Part shown: one piece after another, positions 11,106 to 19,451 of the stretch
How positions within the stretch are numbered: the first letter of the stretch is position 1
Layout: every line of letters starts with the position of its first letter
Assembly: GCF_003666685.1 (NCBI RefSeq)
Contig: NZ_RCIZ01000002.1
Coordinates: 516,501-580,500, forward strand
Length of the DNA: 64,000 bases
Reading direction: 5' to 3'
Origin: Mesorhizobium sp. YM1C-6-2
Lineage (GTDB): Bacteria; Pseudomonadota; Alphaproteobacteria; Rhizobiales; Rhizobiaceae
Position numbers and translations under genes: made by a program
Notes under the pieces: model-generated
What the model was told of the DNA's origin: nothing
The model's database searches: none
Seen by the model: the letters and a program-made list of their open reading frames with translations, nothing else

Positions 11106-12194
11106 ATGGCCAGGGGTTCCGGCGAAGCCGAAAAAGACACTGTGGAACGGCCGGCGCGTCTGCTCGATGTCGCGCGTCGCGCCGGCGTCTCGCGGGCGAC
11201 CGCCGCGCGCGCTCTCGGCGGCTACGGCCTGGTCGGCGATGAGACGCGCGAGCGCGTGCATGCCGCGGCGCGAGAGCTGAACTACAGCGCCAATGTGGTG
11301 GCGCGCGCCATGCGCGCCGGCAGGACGCTGACCATTGGCGTCGTCATCGCCGACATCAGCAACTCCTTCTTCAGCTACGCGACGAGGGCCATTATCGATA
11401 CGGCGGCCCAGGCCGGCTACCAGACGCTGGTAATCAACACCGACGACGACCTCGCCAGGGAGATCGACGCGGTGCGCGTGCTGGTGGAAAAGCGTGTCGA
11501 CGGGCTGATCCTGGTAGCCTCGTCCAGGCAACATTGCGAGCATCTCGTCCAGGATGGGGAACTGGCGACGCCACTGGTGCTGCTCGACCGCCGAGTCGAC
11601 GGGCTGGACGTCGCGGCCGTCACCACCGACGACCGGCGCGGCGCGGAGGCGGCGATAGACCTCTTCTTCGAACGCGGCCATCGCCGCATCGGGCTGCTCG
11701 TGGCAACCGCGGCGGCAACGGCCAGGCACGAGGCAGCGCCTGGCGAGGTCGTCTCGACAGTCAGCGATCGTCTGGAGGGCGCTCTGGGAGCGATCGCGCG
11801 CCAGGGCATGGAATTGCCCGAACAGTTTATCCGCTACAGTCGCAGCGACGTGGAAGCCGCCACGGAGGGTGCCTTGGAACTGCTGTCCCAGGATCCGCGC
11901 CCGACGGCCATCTTGGCGACTAACGAGGAGATGGCGCTCGGCGTGCTCGCCGCCTGCGGCGAACTTGGCCTCAACATCGGCAGCGACGTCTCCCTGGTCA
12001 GCTTCGACGACTCCCCTTGGGCGAAGGTGGTCACGCCCGCTATCTCGGTGGTGAAGCGGCCGGTCTACGAACTCGGCGACGTCGCCGTGACCAGCCTCAT
12101 CGCTGAAATCAAGGGCGAGGGGAGGGCAAAGGCAATCGAACTGCCGACGAGCCTGATCGACCGCCGGTCGGTAGCGGATCTGACGCGCGGTTGA
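11106..12194 (+). CDS. LacI family transcriptional regulator
   Basis: The 362-residue protein has an N-terminal LacI helix-turn-helix and hinge (LLDVARRAGVSRATAARAL, residues about 18-36, then ARELNYSANVVARAMR) followed by a periplasmic-binding-like ligand domain (IGVVIADISNSFFSY onward). It lies 36 bp downstream of the kinase, at the end of the transporter operon, and likely represses it until the imported sugar or its phosphate binds. The paired AACCGGTT sites at 5819-5856 are its likely operators. Residues about 202-215 (ATAAATARHEAAPG) are a slightly extended loop compared with common LacI members. Confidence 0.94.
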   Translation: MARGSGEAEKDTVERPARLLDVARRAGVSRATAARALGGYGLVGDETRERVHAAARELNYSANVVARAMRAGRTLTIGVVIADISNSFFSYATRAIIDTAAQAGYQTLVINTDDDLAREIDAVRVLVEKRVDGLILVASSRQHCEHLVQDGELATPLVLLDRRVDGLDVAAVTTDDRRGAEAAIDLFFERGHRRIGLLVATAAATARHEAAPGEVVSTVSDRLEGALGAIARQGMELPEQFIRYSRSDVEAATEGALELLSQDPRPTAILATNEEMALGVLAACGELGLNIGSDVSLVSFDDSPWAKVVTPAISVVKRPVYELGDVAVTSLIAEIKGEGRAKAIELPTSLIDRRSVADLTRG

Positions 12195-12531
12195 TTTGCG
12201 GGCAAGTCCCCGTAGCAAGCCGGATTCGACACGTCGGGCCAATTCGAAACTCATTCGCCCAAACTCTCCGAATACACCGCCATCAGGTTCCCCGCGGGCC
12301 ATGGTGGGTATGGCCGGATACGATCACAATTGGCTGCGGCCAGGCCGGAGGGCGCGTTCTATCGGCGCATTGCCTTTTTTCATGCTCATGAACCGCATAG
12401 ACCCTAGCATCGGCGGGAAGGAAGACACTTTTCGAATTTCGCAATGTGAAACTTGAGTTTTTTACAGCGAAACTCTGTTGACAAACCGGATGGTTTTCCG
12501 ACAATCTCCCAACTGAAAATGGGAGATGAGA
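12195..12531 (+). promoter_or_regulatory. Intergenic control region of the long IclR-type operon
   Basis: The 337-bp gap has no convincing gene. Near its 3' end lie AAACT-TG-AGTTT (12449-12460), a palindrome just upstream of a strong promoter pattern TTGACA (12478-12483), 16-bp spacer, GACAAT (12500-12505). A second inverted repeat, ATCTCCCA-N8-TGGGAGAT (12504-12527), covers the -10 end, the expected transcription start and the ribosome site GGGAG of the gene at 12532. The IclR protein encoded at 21987 is the natural candidate to bind one of these. The region 12195-12440 shows nothing I can name. Confidence 0.5.
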
Positions 12532-13815
12532 ATGGGTATTTCGCGGCGAGAACTGCTGTTGACTGGGGCTGGGGTTGGTTTGGGGAGTTTGCTCCTGCCG
12601 GCTTTGGGGAGTGCTCAATCGGGCAACACCTCGCCGGTGAGTCTGCTTCTAGGCTCGCACATGGACTATCTCATTGCGCTCACCTCCAAATACCAAGCGC
12701 TTCACGGAGTTGAGCCAAAGGTGGAGCTGGTCACCACGCCGGATCTGCCGGTGAAGCTGTCGTCGGCCTTTATTGCTCGCCGTTCGCTCGGCGATGCGGT
12801 GTTCGTCGATGCCGCGACCCTCGCCGGACTTGCGGACAAGGGCTGGCTGACGGATGTCGGAGATATGGTGGAAGCCAAGTTTCTTCCAGCAGGTCTGCTT
12901 CCCAACAGCCTGACTGCCGCGCGCTACAATGGCGGCATCTACGGTGTGCCCGTGACGATCGGTGCGCCGATCATGCACTGGAACAAGGATCTGTGCGAAA
13001 AGGCTGGCCTCGATCCGGAGGCGCCGTCTGATTGGCATTCGACGCCGAAAAGCTGGTCGGAATTCGTGCGCTACGCGAAGACTATCACGAGCGCCGAAGG
13101 CGACATCTACGGCGCGGTGGACAACTGGGGCGGAACGGGCAGCGTCTTCACCTTCGGTTCGCTGTTGCAGATGCATGGCGGCCGCTTCCTGGACGATGAG
13201 CGCAAGCCGATCATGAACAGCGAGGCGGGCGTCGAGGCGCTTTCCCGCATGGTGGAGCTGCTGCACGTCGAGAAGGCGATCGATCCGGCTTCGGTCACCT
13301 ACAATTGGGTATTCGACGCATCGCCAAGTTATCTGGCCGGCAAGCGAGGGTTCTTCCTGACCTGGCCGTTCATCGCCGATATCGCCAATAATGGCCAGGA
13401 CTCGGCGATCAAGGGACGCAGCGGCTTCGCCCCGAACCCGTCCGTCATCACCTCCGCGTCGGTGGACGGGTCCGAATTCCTCGTCGTTCCGACCTTCGCC
13501 GAAAATCCTGAAGGTGGCCGACAGTTCATCGAGCTCGCGCTCGATCTGCCAAATCAGATACGGCAGGGCTCGGAGACCGCTTGGGCTCCTGTGCTGGATG
13601 CGGCGCTCAGCGATCCCGCGGTGGAAGGCCATCTGCCTGTCGCCGCCGTCATTCGCCAGTCCTATCTCTACCCGGTCGATGGCGGCTTCTCCGCGGATCG
13701 TCAGGCGTGGATGGAAATCCTGTGCGGCGAGCTATCGCAGGCATTCGCGCAGTCGAAGACCCCGCGCGCCGCGCTCGATGACGCAGTCCGTCTGATCGAG
13801 CAGAGCCGCGCCTAA
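12532..13815 (+). CDS. ABC transporter substrate-binding protein, carbohydrate type (family 1), Tat-exported
   Basis: The protein is about 427 residues. SRRELLLTGAGVGLGSLL at the N-terminus is a twin-arginine signal followed by a hydrophobic stretch and an Ala-Gln cleavage region (LGSAQ). The rest matches the extracellular solute-binding family 1, including YGVPVTIGAPIMHWNKDLCEKAG near residue 135 (GVPVTIGAPIMHWNKDL). These proteins deliver oligosaccharides or polyol-phosphates to MalFG-like permeases. ATG 12532 is preferred over ATG 12526, because GGGAG (12521-12525) is 6 bp before it. It is the first gene of a long co-directional operon and ends in a TAATG overlap with the permease gene. 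Confidence 0.93.
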   Translation: MGISRRELLLTGAGVGLGSLLLPALGSAQSGNTSPVSLLLGSHMDYLIALTSKYQALHGVEPKVELVTTPDLPVKLSSAFIARRSLGDAVFVDAATLAGLADKGWLTDVGDMVEAKFLPAGLLPNSLTAARYNGGIYGVPVTIGAPIMHWNKDLCEKAGLDPEAPSDWHSTPKSWSEFVRYAKTITSAEGDIYGAVDNWGGTGSVFTFGSLLQMHGGRFLDDERKPIMNSEAGVEALSRMVELLHVEKAIDPASVTYNWVFDASPSYLAGKRGFFLTWPFIADIANNGQDSAIKGRSGFAPNPSVITSASVDGSEFLVVPTFAENPEGGRQFIELALDLPNQIRQGSETAWAPVLDAALSDPAVEGHLPVAAVIRQSYLYPVDGGFSADRQAWMEILCGELSQAFAQSKTPRAALDDAVRLIEQSRA

Positions 13816-14774
13816 TGGGGAATGCGCCTTTGCCGGCAACGGTGAGGGCGCTCGCGGGCAATCAAGTGGAGACAGTGTCGATGAAGCGTCGGGGCGAGCA
13901 GATGCTTGGCCTGCTGATGGCCGGCCCAGCTTTGCTGGTCGTGCTGGGAATCTATCTATACCCGGCGGTATTCACCCTGGTGCTCAGCTTCGCCGATTAC
14001 GATTTGGTCCGGCTGAGCATCAAGCGCTTTGTCGGCTTTGCCAACTTCTCGAGCCTTGCGGGCAACCCCGCCTTCGTGCAGGCGACGCTGAGGACGATCT
14101 ATTTCGGCCTTTTGGTGTCGGCGGTCACCACCGTCCTTGCCTTCTTGATCGCGCTTCTGCTTGACCAGAAATTCTATGGCCGCGGCCTGCTGAGGGTGTT
14201 CGTGGTTCTCCCCTGGGCGGTTCCGCCCGTGGTCGCCGGCGTGCTCTGGGGGCAGATGTTCCACGCGGATGTCGGCTTCGTGAATGCCATGCTTTTCCAG
14301 CTCGGCCTGATCGACAGCTATCGGATATGGTTAGGCGACGCGTGGACGGCGCTGCACGTGATCGCCATCGCGGAGATCTGGAAGGCCATTCCCTTCATGG
14401 TCCTCTTCTTTCTCGCGGGTCTGCAGAGCCTGCCGCAGCAGGTGTTCGAGGCCGCCGCGGTGGACGGGGCGACGGCGACGGAGCGTTTTCGCTACATCCT
14501 CGTTCCGCTGATGACGCCGGTCGCCATTCCGCTGATGCTCATCCAGTTCGTCTGGGCGATGAAGGCGTTCGACACGATCTTCGTTCTGACCCGCGGAGGC
14601 CCCGCCGGCGGCACCACGACGCTCAACTATTTCGTTTACCAGGAGGCATTCCAGAGCTTCAATCTCGGCCGCGCTTCCGCCGCAGCCTACATCCTGCTCC
14701 TGGTGACGTTGCTCACCGTCGCGGTCTTCGCCTTCATCCGCATCTACGTCGACCGCAAGTGGAGGCGCGCATGA
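13815..14774 (+). CDS. Carbohydrate ABC transporter permease (MalF/UgpA type)
   Basis: The protein has about six membrane segments and the EAA loop EAAAVDGATATERFRYILVP near residue 212, the contact site for the ATPase. The TAATG overlap supports ATG 13815 as start (319 residues); ATG 13881 gives a shorter N-terminus that begins MKRRGEQML and is also possible. It pairs with the following MalG-type permease and with the ATPase encoded at 19452, five genes downstream. Confidence 0.93.
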   Translation: MGNAPLPATVRALAGNQVETVSMKRRGEQMLGLLMAGPALLVVLGIYLYPAVFTLVLSFADYDLVRLSIKRFVGFANFSSLAGNPAFVQATLRTIYFGLLVSAVTTVLAFLIALLLDQKFYGRGLLRVFVVLPWAVPPVVAGVLWGQMFHADVGFVNAMLFQLGLIDSYRIWLGDAWTALHVIAIAEIWKAIPFMVLFFLAGLQSLPQQVFEAAAVDGATATERFRYILVPLMTPVAIPLMLIQFVWAMKAFDTIFVLTRGGPAGGTTTLNYFVYQEAFQSFNLGRASAAAYILLLVTLLTVAVFAFIRIYVDRKWRRA

Positions 14775-15616
14775 TCTTCCGGCGCCGCCGCAAGGCGATC
14801 TTCAGGGCGTCCGCGATCTACCTGGCGGCGGCTGTCGTCCTGCTGGTCATGGCCTTCCCGCTTTATGCACTCGTGCTGACCAGCGTGCAGCCGGAAAATC
14901 TGATGCGCTCTCGCGACCTTCAGGTGATCCCCTCCCAGATCATTTTCGACCACTATCAGGCGGTGCTGGCGCCCGGCCACATCGTGCCCTTGCGCCAGGG
15001 CATGCTGAACAGCCTTCTGGTCTCGCTCTGCACGGCGGCGTTCTGTGTTTTGCTGGCTCTTCCCGCCGCCTACGCGCTGGCGCGACTGCGCGTCCCCGGC
15101 AGTAAGGCGATTCTCGGGGTTCTGGTGTCAGTCTATTTCCTGCCGACGACCTTGTTCCTGATCCCGATGTTCGTCGTCTTCGTCGGCTGGGGACTGGACG
15201 ACACCATCCTCAGCCTGGTTCTGACCTATTCCGGTTTCATCCTTCCGTTTCAGATCTGGATACTGAAGACCTTCATCGATCGCCTGCCGGTTGAACTGGA
15301 GGAAGCGGCCCGCATTGACGGCTGCACTCCCGGCCAGATCGTCCGGCTGATCGTCCTGCCTCTCATACGTCCGGGCATCCTCGCCGGGTTCGTCTTCGCC
15401 TTCATCCTGTCCTGGATAGAATTCCTCACGCCGCTGATCTTCACCAATTCGCTGAAGATCAGCACAGTGGCGCTGGGGATGTTCCGCTCGACGATCGACA
15501 TCCAGATCGGCCAGCAAGCGGCGGCGGCTGTCCTGACACTGCTGCCGGTGGCGCTCGTGATGATCGTGTTCCAGCGCCTGGTGACGCAGGTGATGCTCGC
15601 CGGCGCCGACAAATAA
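14771..15616 (+). CDS. Carbohydrate ABC transporter permease (MalG/UgpE type)
   Basis: The 281-residue permease starts at ATG 14771, overlapping the previous stop by 4 bp (ATGA). It has about six membrane segments, the typical early segment FPLYALVLTSVQP and the EAA loop EEAARIDGCTPGQIVRLIVLP near residue 178. The open frame extends far upstream, but that part overlaps the first permease in another frame and is not coding. It ends 10 bp before the dehydrogenase gene. Confidence 0.93.
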   Translation: MIFRRRRKAIFRASAIYLAAAVVLLVMAFPLYALVLTSVQPENLMRSRDLQVIPSQIIFDHYQAVLAPGHIVPLRQGMLNSLLVSLCTAAFCVLLALPAAYALARLRVPGSKAILGVLVSVYFLPTTLFLIPMFVVFVGWGLDDTILSLVLTYSGFILPFQIWILKTFIDRLPVELEEAARIDGCTPGQIVRLIVLPLIRPGILAGFVFAFILSWIEFLTPLIFTNSLKISTVALGMFRSTIDIQIGQQAAAAVLTLLPVALVMIVFQRLVTQVMLAGADK

Positions 15617-15626
15617 AGGGAACCTG

Positions 15627-16652
15627 ATGTCAAAGCTGCGCACCGCCGTGATCGGCGTCGGAATGATCGGAAACCTGCATGCGCGGATCTATTCCTCCAG
15701 CCCGCGTTGCGAGCTCGTCGCGGTGTGCGATGCGGATCCGGCGCGAGCCGATACGGTGGCGAAGGCGACTGACAGCAAGGCATATTCCGATCCGCTTGAA
15801 ATGCTGGGCAACGAACAGCTCGATGCGGTCAGCATCGCGACGCCGGAGACCATTCGTATCGAACCGGCATTCGCTGCGGCCGAGCGGGGCATTGCGCTGC
15901 TGATCGAAAAGCCACTCGGCCGTTCGCTTGATGCCGTCAGGCATTTGGTCGAAGGGCTGGAGGCCCGTAATGCTCGGGCGGCCATAAACTTTATTCTCCA
16001 CGCCGAACCCCGTTATGCGCGCATGAAGCAGATCGTGCGGGCGGGCGAGATAGGACGCACGGTGTCTTTCTTCGCTCGGCGCCGGGGCACCCGTCTCGGC
16101 ATGCAGATGTACGGGCCTTGGACTGATCTTCTGTCCTCGACGCTCATCCACGACATCGAGATGGTGCTCGCCGCAAGCGGGTCGTATCCGGAGCGGATTT
16201 TTGCCGAGGCCGTGGTGCGGGAGTGCGCCCCCTTCGGCAGCCAGGATGCGGTTTTCGCAACGATCCGTCTCGCCGACGGGGCGATCGCCGCCTTCGAAAC
16301 GTCGTGGGTGCTTCCCGAACTCCAGCCGGAGCCGCTCGAGCCCGCATTGCATGTGGTCGGCGACGCAGGCGCGGTGATCATCGAAGGATCGTCGCAGGGC
16401 ATGCGCGTCCTCACCAAGGATTCATACAGACATCCGGACATGACGCACTGGCCGATGCTTGGCGAGGAAGTCGGCGGTGCCTTGCGGGCATCGATAGATT
16501 CCTTCGTTCACTCGGTTGCGACGGGGGCCAAGCCGCTTGTGGGCCTTCGGGCCGCGCTGGCCGCAGAAGCCGCCGTCGATGCCATCAAGCGATCCATTGC
16601 CACGGGGGCGCCGGTGTCGGTCGATCCAGAACTTGTCACCGGAGCAGGCTAG
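15627..16652 (+). CDS. Gfo/Idh/MocA family NAD(P)-dependent oxidoreductase
   Basis: The 341-residue protein has the Rossmann start AVIGVGMIGNLHARIY (residues 8-23) and the conserved LIEKPLGRSLD block near residue 92 with the catalytic Lys of the Glu-Lys-Pro motif; the C-terminal half is the beta-sheet substrate domain. The family oxidises or reduces sugars, inositols and amino-sugar derivatives using NAD(P). Its location between permease and hydrolase genes says it acts on the imported compound or an early product. The next start follows the stop directly. Confidence 0.92.
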   Translation: MSKLRTAVIGVGMIGNLHARIYSSSPRCELVAVCDADPARADTVAKATDSKAYSDPLEMLGNEQLDAVSIATPETIRIEPAFAAAERGIALLIEKPLGRSLDAVRHLVEGLEARNARAAINFILHAEPRYARMKQIVRAGEIGRTVSFFARRRGTRLGMQMYGPWTDLLSSTLIHDIEMVLAASGSYPERIFAEAVVRECAPFGSQDAVFATIRLADGAIAAFETSWVLPELQPEPLEPALHVVGDAGAVIIEGSSQGMRVLTKDSYRHPDMTHWPMLGEEVGGALRASIDSFVHSVATGAKPLVGLRAALAAEAAVDAIKRSIATGAPVSVDPELVTGAG

Positions 16653-17447
16653 ATGCGCGTCCTTCTCGCCGAATATACTTGGCCTGAGGTCGAGGCCCTC
16701 CTGAAGCTGGATCCGGTCGTCGTCGTTCCGGTCGGCGCGTTCGAGCAGCACGGGCTACATCTGCCTCTGATGGTGGACGCCAATCTGGCCGGCAGCGTCG
16801 CAGAGCGGGCGGCGGGAGAGGCCCAGGTGGCCGGCGCGAACGTTGTCGTCACGCCGACGATCTGGACCGGCTATTCACCGCATCATCGTGATTTTCCCGG
16901 CACGATCACACTCGACGACAAGACCTTCAGCCTGGTCGTTTCGCAGGTGGCACGGAGCTTGGCGGGACACGGCTTTCGACGCATCGTCCTTTTGAACGGC
17001 CACGGCGGCAATGCCAATCTCCTGCGCAACGTGGTGCAGTCCCTCTACTATGAGGACGGCATTTCGGTTGCGGCAGCCAACTACTGGGACTTCGCGCTGC
17101 AGGAACTCGCCGCGTGGCGCCGCTCGCGGCCTGGTGGGATCATGCATGCATGCGAGATGGAAACGTCGCTGATGCTGGCCAGCCGGCCTGACCTCGTCCA
17201 GATGGACAAGGCGCAGGACCATTTTCTGGATCGCTCGAACTACCTCGCCGCCGATCTTCTTTCGGGCGGGCCTCTCTCCGTGGCTGCGAGCTTTGCCGAG
17301 CTCAGCCCTACCGGCGTGATCGGCGCACCTTCGCTTGCCGACCCGGAACGCGGCGCGGAACTGCTGGACGCGATGGTTGCGGCGGTTGCGCGTTTTCTTG
17401 TTGACCACGCGGCCTGGCCGCTGACCAAGCCGGAGAGCGGCCGATGA
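16653..17447 (+). CDS. Creatininase family metal-dependent amidohydrolase
   Basis: The 264-residue protein keeps the creatininase metal set: GAFEQHGLHLPLMVD near residue 29 (Glu, His, Asp), YSPHHRDFPGT near 72, LNGHGGNANLL near 113 and EMETSLM near 169. Creatininase opens the creatinine ring; relatives hydrolyse other cyclic or linear amides (for example FAPy deformylases). Because the neighbours are a sugar-type importer and an aminotransferase, creatine metabolism is unlikely here, and an amide of an amino sugar or cyclic amide is a better guess. The start abuts the dehydrogenase stop, and the end overlaps the next gene by 4 bp. Confidence 0.9.
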   Translation: MRVLLAEYTWPEVEALLKLDPVVVVPVGAFEQHGLHLPLMVDANLAGSVAERAAGEAQVAGANVVVTPTIWTGYSPHHRDFPGTITLDDKTFSLVVSQVARSLAGHGFRRIVLLNGHGGNANLLRNVVQSLYYEDGISVAAANYWDFALQELAAWRRSRPGGIMHACEMETSLMLASRPDLVQMDKAQDHFLDRSNYLAADLLSGGPLSVAASFAELSPTGVIGAPSLADPERGAELLDAMVAAVARFLVDHAAWPLTKPESGR

Positions 17448-18658
17448 CAAATTCTCCTCTCGGACTTTTCGCCTATCCCTGGGACGTGCTGGACGAGGGC
17501 GCCGATGTGGTTCTGGACGCGGTGGAGCGCGCCGGGCTCAACACGCTCTACATCACGACCTGGTATCATTCAGGCATGTTTTTTCTGCCGCACAACCCGC
17601 GGCGACGGCTCTATTTCCCGACTCCGGGGGCACTTTATTTCTCTCCCGGCGAGTGGCACCGCCGGCATCCGCTGGCCCCACCGGTCAGCACGCTGACGGA
17701 TGACTGGATCGGTTTCTGGCAGGACCTTGCCCGCAAATGCGCCGCAAGGGGCATCGGGCTGTCCGCATGGATGCCGGTCCTGCACAATTCGGGCGTCGGC
17801 AACGCGTATCCCGGCATGGCGGTGCACAATGCGTGGGGCGACGCCGTCACCCATACGCTCTGTCCCGCCAACGAGGCTGTGGTAGATCTCGTCGCGTCCG
17901 TCATGACCGATGTCGTTAAGCTCGGCGTGTTCGACCGGGTCCTGCTGGAATCGATCGAATACCTGCCGCTTCGACACGGTCATCACCACGAGATCATCGG
18001 CGTTCCGCTGGATGGCGACATCGACTTTCTCGCCTCCCTGTCATTCTCGCCTGCACTCATGCAGCGCCTGTCCCAGCAAGGCATCGACGGCGAGGAAGTA
18101 CGCCGCTTCGTCCGCGATACATGCGACCATGCACTGACGGGTGTGGAACGCCAGCCCTTGGGTTGGGCCGCGCTGGAAGGCGCGGTGGGCGGCCAACTGG
18201 GCGCTTATCTGCGCGTCCGCGAGAGCGTCCTGACCGAGATCTTGGCTGCCGCCGCACAGGCTCTGCGGGTGCAGGACGGTATCCGTATCGGGCTCCTCGA
18301 TTTCGGACCGCTCTACGGGCTTGGGCCGAACGGCCGGCGCTGGCAGAGCGGCGTCGATCTCGACGCGCAACTACCCCTGGTCGACGAGGTCCATCCGACC
18401 TTCTACTTCACCGACGCTGACGTGCTTGCGGCGAAGATTGCGCAATATAGAGAGGTTGTGGGCGACACCGTCCCGCAGATACCGGCGATACGCGCAATCC
18501 TGCCGCAAACCGTCGATGCAGCCAGTCTCGCCGCCCAGGTCGCAGGCGTGTCCGGCCATGCCTCAGGCGCGACTTTCTACAACTACAGCTTCATGCGCCT
18601 CGACACGCTCGACTGGATCCGGGCCGCGCTCGATAAGCACTGGAGGGTCGGCGCATGA
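17444..18658 (+). CDS. Uncharacterised TIM-barrel-like protein, possibly glycoside-hydrolase-related
   Basis: I do not recognise a named family for this 404-residue protein. The N-terminus (LGLFAYPWDVLDEGADVVLD, then LNTLYITTWYHSG and the aromatic-rich HNPRRRLYFP) looks like a beta-alpha barrel with a sugar-binding face. LLESIEYLPLRHGHHHEI near residue 167 puts an acidic pair beside a His cluster, and VDEVHPTFYFTDADV lies near residue 310. There is no signal peptide, so it is cytoplasmic. It overlaps both neighbours by 4 bp, so it is firmly part of the pathway. It could cleave or isomerise a glycoside or pseudo-sugar; catalytic residues are not assigned. Confidence 0.85.
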   Translation: MTNSPLGLFAYPWDVLDEGADVVLDAVERAGLNTLYITTWYHSGMFFLPHNPRRRLYFPTPGALYFSPGEWHRRHPLAPPVSTLTDDWIGFWQDLARKCAARGIGLSAWMPVLHNSGVGNAYPGMAVHNAWGDAVTHTLCPANEAVVDLVASVMTDVVKLGVFDRVLLESIEYLPLRHGHHHEIIGVPLDGDIDFLASLSFSPALMQRLSQQGIDGEEVRRFVRDTCDHALTGVERQPLGWAALEGAVGGQLGAYLRVRESVLTEILAAAAQALRVQDGIRIGLLDFGPLYGLGPNGRRWQSGVDLDAQLPLVDEVHPTFYFTDADVLAAKIAQYREVVGDTVPQIPAIRAILPQTVDAASLAAQVAGVSGHASGATFYNYSFMRLDTLDWIRAALDKHWRVGA

Positions 18659-19428
18659 GCGAAAATGGGAAACTGCCCCGGGTCGATGTGATCATCCACC
18701 CCGTCTGTCTGCGCTTCCGCTACGACAAGGACGAGATCGTTTACATGTTCGCCGGGAATGCCGACCAGCAGCTTGACGGAATGGAGACGATGCTCGGCAT
18801 CGAGCCGTCGCAGGGCCCGATCTTCGACAGCAATCTGGGCTTTCTGCCGGTGGCGAGCACGATCCTCATTCGCGGTGAGAAGACACTTGTCGTCGATCCC
18901 GGCAACCATCACATCGGCGCATATTCGATGCTGCGGCGCGCTCTTGCCAGCAGGGGCCTGAGCTATGACGACGTCGATGCCGTGGTCACGACCCACGGTC
19001 ACTCCGATCACGCCGCCGCCATCGTGCAGCTGCGCGGCAAGCCGTGGATCCTGGGCAAGGGCGAATTCACCGAGATGGAGGCGATCGAAGGCAAGGCCAT
19101 CATCGACGCCAAGAAATCGATGATGGGGCTTGTCACCGAAATCGGTGGAGACGAGCCGGTGGAGATCATGGCCGGCGTGCTTGCTGTGCGTACCCCGGGC
19201 CACACCGCGGGTCACATCTCGCTCGTGGTGGAGACCGAGGACGGCCGCGTGCTGATCGCAGGAGATCAGACGATGACCCGCTCCGAATATGAGGATCGCC
19301 GGTTTTCCCAATGGTATGGAGCCCCCCAGCTCGAGCAGCTCAATGCTTCCCTCGACAAGGTGATGGCGTTCGAACCCCACCTCGTCATTCCCGGGCACGA
19401 CAGGCCTTTCAGGCCGCGCAACGCCTGA
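18655..19428 (+). CDS. Metallo-beta-lactamase fold hydrolase
   Basis: The 257-residue protein has the metal motif TTHGHSDHAA near residue 113 (His-x-His-x-Asp-His), TPGHTAGHISL near residue 180, LIAGDQTM near 201 and the final His in IPGHDRP near 246. This is the full zinc-ligand set of a glyoxalase II/lactonase-like hydrolase. Lactone or thioester hydrolysis would suit a pathway in which a sugar-type dehydrogenase makes a lactone. It overlaps the preceding gene by 4 bp. Confidence 0.92.
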   Translation: MSENGKLPRVDVIIHPVCLRFRYDKDEIVYMFAGNADQQLDGMETMLGIEPSQGPIFDSNLGFLPVASTILIRGEKTLVVDPGNHHIGAYSMLRRALASRGLSYDDVDAVVTTHGHSDHAAAIVQLRGKPWILGKGEFTEMEAIEGKAIIDAKKSMMGLVTEIGGDEPVEIMAGVLAVRTPGHTAGHISLVVETEDGRVLIAGDQTMTRSEYEDRRFSQWYGAPQLEQLNASLDKVMAFEPHLVIPGHDRPFRPRNA

Positions 19429-19451
19429 GCAACCGTCCGATCGAGTAAAAC

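Noticed and set aside
16653-17447. Creatininase-family gene as the first enzyme of the creatinine route at 38978-45101
   Set aside because: It is in a different operon with a sugar-type importer, and creatininase makes creatine, whereas the downstream genes fit the N-methylhydantoin route, which starts from creatinine deamination.
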